Source of the DNA: Bufo bufo
Taxonomy: Eukaryota > Chordata > Amphibia > Anura > Bufonidae
Direction of reading: 5' to 3'
DNA length: 64,000 nt
Assembly (NCBI RefSeq): GCF_905171765.1
Contig: NC_053390.1
Location: 307,648,984-307,712,983, forward strand
Shown here: positions 33,420-44,600 of the stretch, in pieces
Numbering within the stretch: position 1 is the stretch's first letter
How the letters are laid out: every line of letters starts with the position of its first letter
Notes under the pieces: generated by a model
Database searches by the model: none
Told to the model about the DNA's origin: nothing
Seen by the model: only the letters and a program-made list of their open reading frames with translations
Position numbers and translations under genes: made by a program

Positions 33420-34550
33420 CCAAAAAGTTCAATTTCTGCATTTAAACCATTGGGGATTAAAGTGTCGAACTCAAAGATTCTTCTAGATTCCCTTCTCGAC
33501 ATGGATGCTATGTGATCTCCTCCCCTCCATTGTTTCCTCACTTTTTCCAGAGCTACAAATGTAAGTGATGACAGATCTTTGTTATGGAATGTTTTGATAA
33601 GGAATGTTGGTCTAAGCCATTTTTAATGTTGTTAATATGTTCTGATATTCTCTTTTTCAATGTACATTTGGTTCTCCCAATATATTGCTTGCTTCATGGA
33701 CAGATCATGTATATCACATCTGTTGAGTTGCATGTTAAATTATCTTTGATTTCCAAACAGAACGAATGCCCGGTAGATTGTACCTTAATTGTTTTCTTTG
33801 GAAATCTAGTGATTTTACAGTTAATGCATACTCCACGTCTGAAAAATCCATTTAATTCTAGCCAACCATGTCTCTTCATTGTTTTAATCTTTTTATATGA
33901 AGTTGCAATTTTTAGCTCTAAACTCGGTGCTCGTGTATATACTATCTTTGGGATAGGAGTTAATTTTGGGCCTATAATTGTATCCTCTTGATTTTTTTCT
34001 ATTCCTTTATATTGGCTAATTGGGTAGAATTATTCTTAGAATATCTTCATTTTTCTCTTTTGCATTTTCCATTAAAAAAAAGATTCCCTTTCCATGGATC
34101 TCACTTTATTTAAACTTAAATCAATTATTTTTTAGGGGTAATCTTTTATTAAGAATTGTTTACTTAATTGTTGTGCCTCCTGCTCAAACTGTTCTTCTGT
34201 TGTACAGTTCCTTTTTAATCTTCCAAACTGACTAGTTGGTATGTTAATCAGCCATCTAGGTAGATGGCAACTAGAGAACAATATATAGCTATTTTTACTG
34301 ACCGTTTTTGATAGGTATTACAAATTAAGTTATGATTCTGTTTTTGAATAGTAATATTCAAGATAGCCACCCTTTCTCTACTGTTTGTGGTGAAAGTTAA
34401 ATTTCTTTCATTGATGTTAATGTCTTGTATAAATGTATGCAAGTCCTCTTCTGATTTCTGCCAAATAAAGATATCATCTATCTATAGACGCCAGAGTACC
34501 AGGATGTGGAATTCATTGCAATACACACGATTCAAGGTGTGTGTCTCAGG
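33420..34550 (-). pseudogene. Penelope-like RT (C-terminal half) and GIY-YIG endonuclease
   Basis: On the minus strand, in order: '*IDDIFIWQKSEEDLHTFI' (RT active-site Y-x-D-D block, Tyr lost to a stop, both Asp kept), 'NLTFTTNS' and 'NITIQ'; then 'IPTSQFGRLKRNCTTEEQFE' (post-RT block); then 'HGWLELNGFFRRGVCINC' (Cys pair before the nuclease); then the GIY-YIG domain 'DVIYMICP*SKQYIGRTKC', 'KKRISEHINNIKNG', 'TFVALEKV' and 'ESRRIFEFDTLIPNGLN'. The GIY-YIG nuclease nicks the target and the RT copies the RNA. There are one in-frame TGA in the nuclease, a frameshift near 33555 and stops near 34120. The N-terminal half of RT is missing because the sequence turns into the inverted end at 34553. Confidence 0.9.
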
Positions 34551-34888
34551 ATATACATCTACAGGATTTTACTGTTTTTAATGGACAAGATGGACAAACA
34601 CACTATCACTTGTGTGGATTTTTTTTTACATGTTTTTAAATTTTATTGGTTTAAACATTTGATTGGTTCAGATATAAGTGGATATAATACATACCTGTTT
34701 TTTTTTATATATATATTAGTCCCTGATACATCTCTTGATGAATGAGTGCCTGTTAATATATCTACACAATTACTAACCCAGTCACAGACTGAGGGGCAGT
34801 GTGACAACAGTGCACCTAAATCTATAAGTCAGAACGGGAGAGCCACTATACCTATTACAAATCATATAGTACATTACAAGCTCTTTCT

Positions 34889-35179
34889 AAGGCTACATGC
34901 AAATGAACGTTGTTTGTTTCCGTGTCCGTTCCGTTTTGTTTGCGGTTAGGATGCGGACCCATTCATTTCAATGGGTCTGCAAAAAACGCGGACAGCACAC
35001 CATGTGCTGTCCGCATCAGTATGTCCATTCCGTTGCCCCGCAACAAAAATAGTGCATGTCCTATTTTTTTCTAGTTTGCGGACAAGTATAGGCATTATTA
35101 CAATGGAACGTCATCCTTTTTTTGGCGGATCCGCAATTTGCGGACCGCAAAACACATACGGTCGTGTGCATGTAGCCTA
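34889..35179. mobile_element. MITE with 'aaggctacatgcaaatgaacg' ends
   Basis: The left aaggctacatgcaaatgaac is mirrored by 'gtcgtgtgcatgtagcct'. The interior 'gcggacagcacaccatgtgctgtccgc' is a perfect palindrome. Confidence 0.85.
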
Positions 35180-35503
35180 ACAACGCTAGAACCTGTCCTG
35201 TAACTCGCATGGATCCAGAGATCTCCCCATTAATCTGCTAGAGTTATATCAAGCTGACAGCTTAAGGGGAGTGTACTTTCTCAGGGGGCGTGTCTCAGCT
35301 CTCCCTATCACAGCTCAGGAGGCAATTTAAGGATGAAACTGAGCATGTGCGGCCTTCTCAGTGAGCAGGTCAAAGAAATAAGAAAGAAAAATAAACAGCA
35401 GGTGGCGCTACACAGATACATTTAATTGAATAACTCAGTGGCTATACTAAATGTTTGATGGTTTGAAAACTGTAGAAAATGTTTCATGGGACAACCCCTT
35501 TAA

Positions 35504-36585
35504 ATACATTGAGGCCGGGTTAAATAGCTGGTTCCTAATTAAGGAGGGTGACGGGGCACTATTCAGCCCTATTACTGTTTGTCTGCAGTGGAGTCTGCTT
35601 AAAGATATGCCCTAATTGTGGCTCAATGTAGCAACACTGGAACCTATTCCAAAGACTCTCTATATAACCCTGCTCTTAATGAAGCATCTGATCCTACGTG
35701 TTTCACCAGGGAGATAACCTGGCTCATCAGGAGGTTGGGCAGCATGTTCACATATGCAGGGAAAAACAGGCAGTAGCAAGTTGCCTGCTTGACTACCAGA
35801 CTTTTGTAGCACTAGTTCCACCCCCAGAGGGGGCTCATCCTGTTCAGGGTCCTATCATCAAGCGGTAGGTGTGAGTTTACCTCTGCTGTGCCACCCATTG
35901 ACCGCTCACTGTGGGAGTTGATTTCAGTAGCCAGGGAGACTGTGTTCAGCGTCCTTCTCCCTGTATCTGTGTTATAGTAGTTATTATACTTCTATTATGT
36001 GCTCTCAGTACTGAATGTGCGTTGTGAAGCAGGGAGTGCTTTAATACTTGATCAGGCATATTAATGCCCTCATTTCTTGATCTAGTATAAAGTGCAGAAT
36101 TATGATAATACACATCCATATAGCATATGGAGGGAAGGATGAAAAGAGGGGAACAATGGAAAAGTTCAATAACTGGAGTATGTACAGTTGGAGGAGTTTT
36201 GGTTTCTGCCAATCTAGATACTTCTTAGATAAAGCATTTGAAGCTCAAATTTTAATTCAAACCATAGAGAGTCACTGATTTCATTTTTTTAAATCCACTG
36301 GCATTCCACTTGAAGGATCCTTTGATCCCAGTCACGGCTTCTCTTTTTTTCTGAGACTAGACATATCCCCTGGAATGAGATTGCGCCAATGTACACATTA
36401 TGTATTGTGCTGTCTAGAAATTGGCATATCTCTCGTTAGTGATGTTGTTTGCATGTTCACAAATCCAGCACCTGAATTTGTGTTTCGTTTTACCCACAAA
36501 GTCTAGAGGGCATGTACATTTTGCTAGATATATTTCTCCTGTGGATTTTTATTGCAGTTATTGAAGTCACATATCTCATGTGTTT
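35504..36585 (-). pseudogene. Second Penelope-like fragment (GIY-YIG remnant and terminal motif)
   Basis: On the minus strand, 36585-36240 reads 'CPLDFVGKTKHKF', then 'CWICEHANNITNER' and later 'TGIKGSFKWNASGFKKM', the middle and end of a Penelope GIY-YIG domain ('Y-V-G-K-T', 'R-I-x-E-H-x-x-N-I') with stops. At 35695-35735, 'tacgtgtttcaccagggaga' and 'ctggctcatcagg' resemble the terminal hairpin of these elements. It differs in sequence from the copy at 33420, so it is another subfamily. No other gene is seen in this stretch. Confidence 0.65.
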
Positions 36586-37010
36586 TCTCCTTCCAACAAG
36601 ACAGTGACCCTAAACACCCACCAAGACAACACAGGAGTGACTTAGGGACAACTCTGTGAATGTCCTTGAGTGGCCCAACCAGAGCTCTGAATTAAACCCA
36701 ATCGAATATCTCTGGAGACAACTGTAAATCTCTGTCCACCATCTGCAGAGAAGAATGGCAGAAAATCCACAAATCCAGGTGTGCAAACCTTGTAGCATCA
36801 TACCCAAGAAGACTGGAGGCTGTAATCGCTGCCAAAGGTTCTTCAACTCAGTACTGAGTAAAGGGTCTGAATAACTATGTCAATGCAATATTTCCATTTT
36901 TCCTTTTCAATAAATTAGCAAAGATCCCAAACATTCTGTTTTCACTTTCTCACTATGTATTGAGTGAGGAATGATGGGGAATTTGTTACTGAAATAAACC
37001 TTTTAAGTAC
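36586..37010 (+). pseudogene. Tc1-like transposase, C-terminal relic
   Basis: It begins 'FQQDSDPKH', which carries the second catalytic Asp, then (after a shift) 'LRDNSVNVLEWPNQSSELNP' and 'IEYLWRQL', with the third acid in 'N-P-I-E', then 'CSIIPKKTGGCNRCQRFFN'. It is followed by 'ctgaataactatgtcaatgc' and 'caataaattagcaaag', the usual 3' end of the vertebrate Tc1 family. It is the same family, strand and expected continuation as 25560-26336. Frameshifts make it dead. Confidence 0.85.
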
Positions 37011-38843
37011 AGTGTAAATACCTTTGACTTCGAGACTGTCTTCAGCTAACTAGGAAATACTGCGCTTAACTGAGCGCTTCTGCCTCCTTGTCTCAGCAAG
37101 CGGTGGGGTCTCAACACCATCTATCACGTTAAATGAACTTTCACACAACAAACTTTGAGACTTCCAATAAAGGCCTGCAAGGATATCCTTATATCTGTGC
37201 CAAACCTGTACATTTCTAAGTGCTAGTCAATGTTTGAACATTTTCGCCAACACACAAACATGGCTAGTTTTGGGTTACTCTAGCCGGAACACATAAATCA
37301 TAGGGACAGAACAGAAATCATCCTTCACGCTTATCTAGCAATAACAAACTGTACTCAATGCTAATAAACACAAATAAATACATCTCTCAGAATAACCAGG
37401 CCAATAGCTGTGTCCATATTGCATATGAACTCTACAGTGAGCAGTCCTCCTATCCGACCACGCATCGGCACTTCATGCTCTCATATAGTGAATATGGGCT
37501 CTGTCACCTCCATAGTGGTCACTGATAGAAAGATTCAGGAGATGCAATAAGCAGCTCACAGTCCTCATGTTCTGACTCCACTGCGTCTGAGAGATTGAAG
37601 TTCTCATTATGATGATCCTGTTCAGAAGATTTTTTTTTTTTTTGTTCAATATGAGAATAGCACCTTGGGTAAAGATTTGGAGACAATCTGAAGTACAACA
37701 ACATTGGTCTATTAAGAAGGTATTTCTCCTGTCATTATGGCTGCAAGAGCGAAGATCATACATGGTTAGAAGTTATTTTAGGTAGATGCATTTTGCAGAC
37801 AAGGTTTAGGCTTTGCCACATTTCACCAGTTTTTCTTGAACCATAAAAATCTTTGCATCTCATCAGAAGGTATTACCTATGTAGATGTGTTATTTCAGGC
37901 TCTAAGGAACTTGATCTAAGTCAGTTTCTCCTGTATGTTACCGATACTCCTACCAGGAAAGGATGTATACTGCATATTACCCATGCAATATGTGAATAAG
38001 TGTAAAAACAAAAAAAGCAAAAAACAAATGTCTAGAGTATCAATAGTTATATAATACCTCACCTGCTTGCCTCAAAGGGGACTTTTGTTTATGTCTTATC
38101 AATACTTATTCCCCTTAATCCGTTCAGAGAGTACTCAATAGTCACATCTCTGTTTCAGGACAATGCATATAACCTACAGTTCAGAGCCCTCCTTTGGCTT
38201 CTTTACAATTCCTAGCACCTTTATGGAAATGGCTATTATGATGCCATCAGCTATCTACAATTCATTGATGTGGCATTAGTCTAAGATGACTACCAGTATC
38301 ACTGCCATCTACTAGCTAATTAAGTGTATAGTCATTCTGCCATGAATGAGCATGGCCATTTCTCTTCATCCACAGATGACTGGCAAAGAGCTACATTAGA
38401 AGATCTCCAGCAATGTATCCTGAGAGCCTGGCATCAAAATCCTTTCTTCATGTTCTGAGCAATTATTCCTTAGCAGACCTTTTTGATGGCTGAGGGAGAA
38501 GAACTTTGGAAAAGGAAGAAGTTCATTACAAAAGCAATTTCAAGAAACCATCTCCTATACATCCTTCTGCCAGATCTCAAGAGGTGAAACCAGCACTGAT
38601 TGATCATTCCGTTGGCTTCGCTGGGCCATGTTACCACTACAGTTATGCCTCTCTAGAGGAGAATTTTGGATATTTTCTCAGTATCAAGTCCAACTTTTAC
38701 AGAAGAGTTATTATCTTCCTTAGGTCTACAAGCTTCAGTTGGTAACTTGGAAATTAGGAAAGTAAGCACTGAGAAATAAAGTGTAATATGATGCTAACAC
38801 TCTGCGTTAGAAGAACTGCTGCAAATAAGATCTATTTGTGTCT
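37011..38843. other. Unassigned sequence, possibly decayed DIRS element
   Basis: No intact frame is present. At 38160-38300 a broken + strand translation (QFRAL, then PSTFMEMAI, then a D-D pair) recalls the 'QFRALPFGL...YLDD' order of DIRS reverse transcriptases, but stops and shifts leave this weak. A 96-codon minus-strand frame at 37473-37763 has no motif. Confidence 0.3.
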
Positions 38844-39101
38844 TTAAAGGGAATCTGTCACCTAGATACTCAATATTAAAGCAAACTTATATCCGTACAG
38901 CACTTCTTTCCATACGTTTTTCTTTTTCCTTGGAGCTCACTTTATATCTTCATAAAATCCACTTTTATTCTTATGCTAATGAGGCATTATGGTGCCCAGA
39001 GGGGCGTTATTTTCTTGGAACCTATGGAAAGAAGGTCTGAATTTCTATGAGGACACACGTTTGCTTTAATATTGATTATCCAGGTGACAGATTCCCTTTA
39101 A
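38844..39101. mobile_element. TTAA-flanked MITE
   Basis: TTAA lies at 38844-38847 and 39098-39101. The ends agggaatctgtcacctagat and, reversed, agggaatctgtcacctggat differ by one base over the first 20. Confidence 0.92.
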
Positions 39102-39253
39102 GAATCTTTTTACCCTTCTGTTTATGGTCTAGTGATACTTCTATTCCTGTAGTAAAGCTTCCAGAAGGAATGAAAAAGTCATCTAAAAGTTCACGTCTGG
39201 TATAATGGCGATAGATTGTATACCCTCAAATCAGTAACTCATCCCCAGATTCC

Positions 39254-39409
39254 TTAAAGGGGTTCTCCGGGAATGTGGGAAGAAAATGGAAATACTTAAT
39301 ACTCTTTTTACCCTATAGAGATGCGGACATGCACGACTAGATCGCCGCTAGCATGTCCGCAATATACCGGTCCCATAGCTCTGTGTGGTTTTATTGAGTG
39401 TAAAAAATG

Positions 39410-39461
<52 letters not shown>

Positions 39462-40682
39462 AACCTGGTAAGGAGCCCAAGGGGCTGTACTAACCGTTCT
39501 GAAGCCCAGCCACACACCCCTGTGAAGGAGCCCAGCACTGCCTGCATCCTCCGAATCTCATCCTTGCTCACAAAGTCAGATCGCCGCAATTTCGCGATGT
39601 GCAAGCTCGCGCATGCGCAGTGCCGGCATAGTGTTCCTTCCCTGTGCTAAGCCAGCCTCAGGGAAGGAACTGCGCATGAGCGAGCTCGCGCACCGCGAGA
39701 TTACGGCGATCTGACTTTGTGAGCAAGGAGGAGATTCCTGGATACAGGCGGGGCTGGGCTCCTTCACAGGGGGGCGGGGCTGGGCTCCAGAACAGTTAGT
39801 ACAGCCCCTTGGGCTCCTTACCAAGCTTATTTACATATATATATATAAAAAAAAATTACACTCAATAAAACCACTCAGAGATATGGGACAGGTATATTGC
39901 AGACATGCTAGCAGCGATCTAGCCATGCATGTCCAAATCTCTATAGGGTAAAAAGAGGTGACAGAATCCCTTTAAATATTGCTTTATTATAACTAAATTA
40001 CCAAATACCTTTCGTTAGTTATAATACCTTGTTTTGTCTAGGGAGGAATCATTAGGAGAAATAAAATGTCCGCCTTCCTATTAGTACACACAAAACCTGT
40101 CCTAATCACACAGGAGGACACATTACTTCACAACACTGAGCTAAAGAGCTGCCTCAGCCTCCTTTCTGCTCTGCTTGTCAGGGATTACGATCCTGAATAC
40201 AGTTTAATATGATCTTCAGCTGAATCTCTGTAGGAATGGAGGTCATGAAGAGACATGAAGTACAGCAAGGACATACAGAATAGACTGTGGTGATGTGGAG
40301 CTGTGGTAATGGAGACTGCATACAAGTGCTGCTGGTTGGCCTCATTCGCACCTCTTCTCTGTACTTCATGTCTCCTCATGAACTCCATTCCTACAGAGAT
40401 TCAGCTGAAGATCATATTAAACTGTATTCAGGATCATACTCCCTGATTAGAAGAGCAGAGAGGAGGATGAGGCAACTCTTTACCTCAGTGTTGTGAAGTA
40501 ACTTGTCCTGCTGTGTGATTAGGACAGGTGTTGTGTATTTTAGGATGGTGGCCATTTTATTTCCCGATGATTGCTCCCCAGACAAATCGAGCCACTATTA
40601 CTAATGAAAGGTATTTAGCAATGTATTTAAAATAAAGTATTTAAATATTTTCATTTTCTTAATTCCCAGAGAACCCCTTTAA
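39254..40682. mobile_element. TTAA-flanked foldback element with a nested foldback
   Basis: TTAA lies at 39254-39257 and 40679-40682. The ends aggggttctccgggaatg and aggggttctctgggaatt are inverted. The outer palindrome continues as arms 39976-40265 and 40355-40640. A second palindromic element (39300-39975) is inserted in the left arm: 'ctctttttaccctatagag' pairs with 'ctctatagggtaaaaagag', and its right end is 'gtgacagaatcccttTAA'. Confidence 0.8.
39413..39458. repeat. (AT)n microsatellite
   Basis: About 22 AT dinucleotides lie within the nested foldback; the opposite arm has a shorter run at 39836-39848. Confidence 0.95.
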
Positions 40683-40984
40683 AGTGGATTAGAAACTTTA
40701 GACCAGATGACACCTTATCTTCCTTCCTGGCATAATGTTTCATGGTCTTGCGCTCAGTGATACTATTGGTCCTTTCTATAGAAGACATTAATAGGAAAGC
40801 ATGTCTACCTGCTCTTTTCCCTATCCGCCAGATAATCTTTGGAAAGAGTTTTCATTTTTGGGATGTCAAGAGACCAACAGTTCTATTGCGCGGAAGAAGC
40901 GAACCTGTCCTTCTGTTCCAGAAAGGGCCCACACTACATGCTCTATGTAAATGCTTCTAAGTTCTAGTCCTGTTCTGAAAGATT

Positions 40985-41275
40985 AACCCTTCTTTTGCGA
41001 TTAACATACCGCTCTGTGCCATCTGATGACAGAGGAAAGAGAATATTTGTTTTACCTGTAATTTTGCTTTCCTCGAGCCCGAAGTCACAGATATATACCC
41101 ACCATTAGAGAAGGGTTCATATAGTGCCAGCATTCAATTATGCAAATTCTTAATTTATTATTCTAGGTAGGTTGGTCCTAGGGTGGAGACTGGGGACAGA
41201 AAATCCCACTCTGTGCTGCCTTCGGACTCGAGAAAAGCAAAATTACAGGCAAGGCAAATTTTCTCTATTTTAAGG
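40985..41275. repeat. Inverted pair 'cctgtaattttgctttcctcgag'
   Basis: 'acctgtaattttgctttcctcgagcccgaag' (41055-41086) is complementary to 'cttcggactcgagaaaagcaaaattacagg' (41219-41250). The arrangement resembles the terminal and internal complementary regions of DIRS elements, or a small foldback element. It lies just past the NGDN 3' end. Confidence 0.6.
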
Positions 41276-41345
41276 CATTGGAAATATAAGTTAGCTAGGA
41301 CGTTGTAAGTCATCATATCTCAGTGAAAAGTGTATTTTAAAAATG

Positions 41346-41351
41346 TTTATT
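41346..41351 (-). terminator. NGDN polyadenylation signal
   Basis: The minus strand reads AATAAA about 240 bp after the NGDN stop codon; the cleavage site is expected near 41325. Confidence 0.6.
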
Positions 41352-41591
41352 GCATAAACAAAAAAATAATAAAAAATCATTGCTCAGGATAAATTGTACA
41401 AATCCTCATGTAAATTAAAGTAATTTTGTGCACTAAATCCTCCACATTTTCCAGTGCAACCAAAAACAAACCCATGGATACATAAGACCCCAGTTATTTA
41501 TCGTAAATATTCCTGATAGCAAAACAGTATTACTTTGAAACTGTTGGCACAGTACACTCATAGAAAGTTATGGCTGCCTGGTGGTTGCTCC

Positions 41592-41611
41592 TCAGTGGCG
41601 CTTTCTAAAGC
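41592..41611 (-). CDS. ngdn: NGDN exon 10 (terminal)
   Basis: It encodes (G)FRKRH and TGA, matching the human ending in a short Gly-Phe-Arg-rich tail. The acceptor is tctttctag. Confidence 0.9.
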
Positions 41612-44600
41612 CTAGAAAGACAGGAAAGAAGTGAAATTAAATTAGCGATAAACAGTTATATTTTTTAAACTCAATATTCATAGAAAACTATTTTAGAATC
41701 TTTATCTGTTGTTGATTTTGGCAGCATTATTCTGCTAAAAATTTTAAAAAAATTGCCTCTGTATCAGGCAGAACAAATGATTTGATATCTTAGATAGGTA
41801 ATCCATTGTAAACCTGCTGCTCATGTGTGGGGATAATATCAGTAGCACATTCCTCATGATAATAGTAGGTGTAAAATTGGGGTGACAGCTGTATTGTTCT
41901 CGATAGGCCTAGATAAAAATGCCCCCAGAATCGTAACGTGTCATGTCCTGTGTCACTCAACAACCATAGAATATTCACATATAGTCTGGTAAGAATGTGA
42001 AACATTTTTTGATGGTAGTGCCCCATTAGGAAGCACTGAGTTTATGCCTGTAAACAGACCACGCAAATGCCTAAAAATACATAGAAAAAACTATAGAAGT
42101 ACAAACCTTTCTTCTTTTTCCCTTTCTTGGAGCCTCTCTTCAACTTCTTGGCAGAAGGCAGGAAGTCCTACATAAAAAAGATTTAAAAAAATAAAATAAA
42201 ATGAACAGGCCAAGTAATAGCTTTCACATACACAACTTCAGTAGATATGCATAACACAGACTGCCCCTCAAGATTCACTACAGGGCATTTTGACCACATT
42301 TATTTTGGGCACTGTACTTTCAGATAACTTTTCATAAATCCATAGTACAGGTGAATATAAGAAAATTAGTAATATATTGTATCATAGAAAAACGCTTTTT
42401 TTTAGAGTTACCAGCTGCCCCATCTCCTTTTCTAAACGAAATGTCTCTCTGGGCAAAAGTTACCAAGTTAAAACCAAGACAGGCTTCCTGATCACTGAAG
42501 AATTATGTTGCATCATCCTACAGAATTTTTTTGGAGGGCAGCGGAGAAAGGAAGAAGTGCTGAGAAACAGAGACAACACAACCATGCCTCAAGCAGCTGA
42601 TCATAAGTGGCATATTTCACACCAAGTGCTTTCTTCACATCAATGCTGCTGAGTACTTCTCTATAATGTCCTATATGGTGCTTCTGAATTGAGTGAGATT
42701 TAAGCAGTAAAATCTGTCAACATGTGTATTCTATGGGCAGACATCATTACAGCTAGTCTCCACCTACAAGCTTAGAGACAGCTAAAAATTAGAGATGCAC
42801 CATGCGAAGGAGAAAACTCCCAGATACAAGTCATATAATAGTCAGATATAGTACTATCAATCATGTATGGACAATGGACAGCTAATTTTGAAAAGTTATT
42901 TGAAAGTGTAGGTGTTTTTCAAACCCCGATCTGCAAGTTCATGCTGAAATGCTTAAATAATTTGTATGAACAATCCCATGTTAGGATGCATGAAGGATGA
43001 TCTAAACTGAATGTTATGCCGAGCTTAAGATGTCCAATACACAGTCCTGCTCTCACCTCTGTTCTCGCTTCTCCTCCTGTTAGAGCACTAATATCTGCGA
43101 AGTGTGTGAGTGAATTGAGCTGTGATGTCATGGCAAGCGATCTCTTCTTACGGGCCTTTTCCTTTCGAGTCAAATTTAATCGCACCATCATAGACTCTTC
43201 ATAGTTTACCCTTTAAGAAAGACAGAAACAGAAAATCAGAATTTCATATAGAAAATCAAGCACAGTGGGTAACTGCTGTCCAAGACTGACCAAGGTAACA
43301 GCAGCAACATGAAAGCTACTCACCGATGATCATCTTCTTTCTGATGCTGCATCATGTGATAAGCTCTTCCTTCTCGGATTTCTTCAGGAGCATCTGTATA
43401 CTGTTCTTTTAACTCACGGATGACCGAGCTGCTCAAAGCTCGTTTCTTAGCCCGCTCTAAAATTCTGCGTTCTTTCTCTTCTTCAGTGTCATCTGTGAGA
43501 AGATTTAAACTCAGAGCAACAAAAACTACCCCAACACTAGGGATACATGTAAGTCCCACATTATACCACTTACCATAGTGTACTGGTGCAAGTTTAGGAG
43601 GTATGTATTTCCTGGTCTGGCTGCGAGACTTCTTTCCTACACCACTCTCATCTTTGTCACTACCCGAATCCTCCTTGTCAGACTCCAACTGTAAAATTGA
43701 GAGAAAAACATATTAGATAAGGATACAGTAACTGGATTACAGAAAAAAATGCATTAAATGTGCAAAATATTTCCACAACTTCACTTTATAGTCTTACCTT
43801 ACTCAATAAGTTCTGAGGATTGGGTCTGAAACGCAGTGGATCATTCTCAGCAAGACTTCCAGTCATAGCAGCTCTTACCAGCTTATCTATTTGATATTTA
43901 AGCTTTTGCTCTATGGGACGCATTTTTTCCAAAACCTGAGAAGTGCACAAAACTTTGAAGGTACCAACATTAAAAAGACTTTTCAACAGTTAAAAATAGG
44001 ACAGCCTTGTTCCATTTACTAAGCTATGAAAGAACTTGCCAGAAGATGCTTGAAATGTATAAATACATTTTATAGAACAACCATTATTGGCACACTATAT
44101 GCAAGCATGTTTTTGTATTACAAAAATAAAGCACTCACGAAATATGGTGCATTTAACCATCTGAGCCTGAAGACCCCTTTTTGAACCTCATGTAGACTGA
44201 AGACCAATTTTGTACCCTACCTCACGTAGACCAAAAACCCTTTTGTACCCTACTTCACATAAAGAAAATACCCTTTTATACCTATACCTCATGTACACTG
44301 AAGACCCTTTTGTACCCACAACTCATTTGGAGTGAAGTCCCATTTTGTACCCCACCTCCTGTAGACGGAAGACCCTTTTGTATTCTACCTCATGTAGACT
44401 AAATAACTTGTTTTGTACCACACCTCCTGTAGATTGAAGACGCTTCTGTATCCTGCCTCATGTAGACTGAAGACCCTTCTCTATCCTGCCTCATGCAGAC
44501 TGAAGACCCATATGTACCCTACCTCATGTAGACTGAATACCCTTTTTGCACCCTACCTCAAGCAGGATGAAGTCCCTTTTGTACCCTACCTCAAGTAGGC

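Larger units (their letters stand above)
29888..34860 (-). mobile_element. Penelope-like retroelement with inverted ends and 14-bp TSD
   Basis: The flanks atcatatagtacat at 29874-29887 and 34861-34874 are identical. The minus strand carries RT and GIY-YIG sequence (33420-34550). The two ends, 29889-30112 and 34553-34764, are inverted copies of each other, both with 'acatctcttgatgaatgagtg' in one orientation. An inverted, truncated second copy at the end is a known habit of Penelope elements. A Tc1 foldback (30114-31071) and a 153-bp direct repeat (31820, 32402) lie inside. Confidence 0.8.
29830..35503. mobile_element. TTAA MITE (family B), opened by a 5-kb insertion
   Basis: The left end TTAA (29830-29833) with agaggttatcccatgattc and the right end 'catgggacaaccccttTAA' (TTAA 35500-35503) match the element at 11978-12393, as do the interior blocks 35183-35460 ('aacagcaggtggcgctacacag'). 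The element is cut by a Penelope-like insertion (29888-34860) and a MITE (34889-35179). Confidence 0.8.

Noticed and set aside
38506..38745. 79-codon + strand frame (MEKEEVHYKSNF...)
   Set aside because: No family resemblance and no splice or start context; treated as chance or decayed element DNA.
41020..41040. Possible hammerhead core (ctgatgacagaggaaag)
   Set aside because: The flanking stems needed for a hammerhead could not be found.
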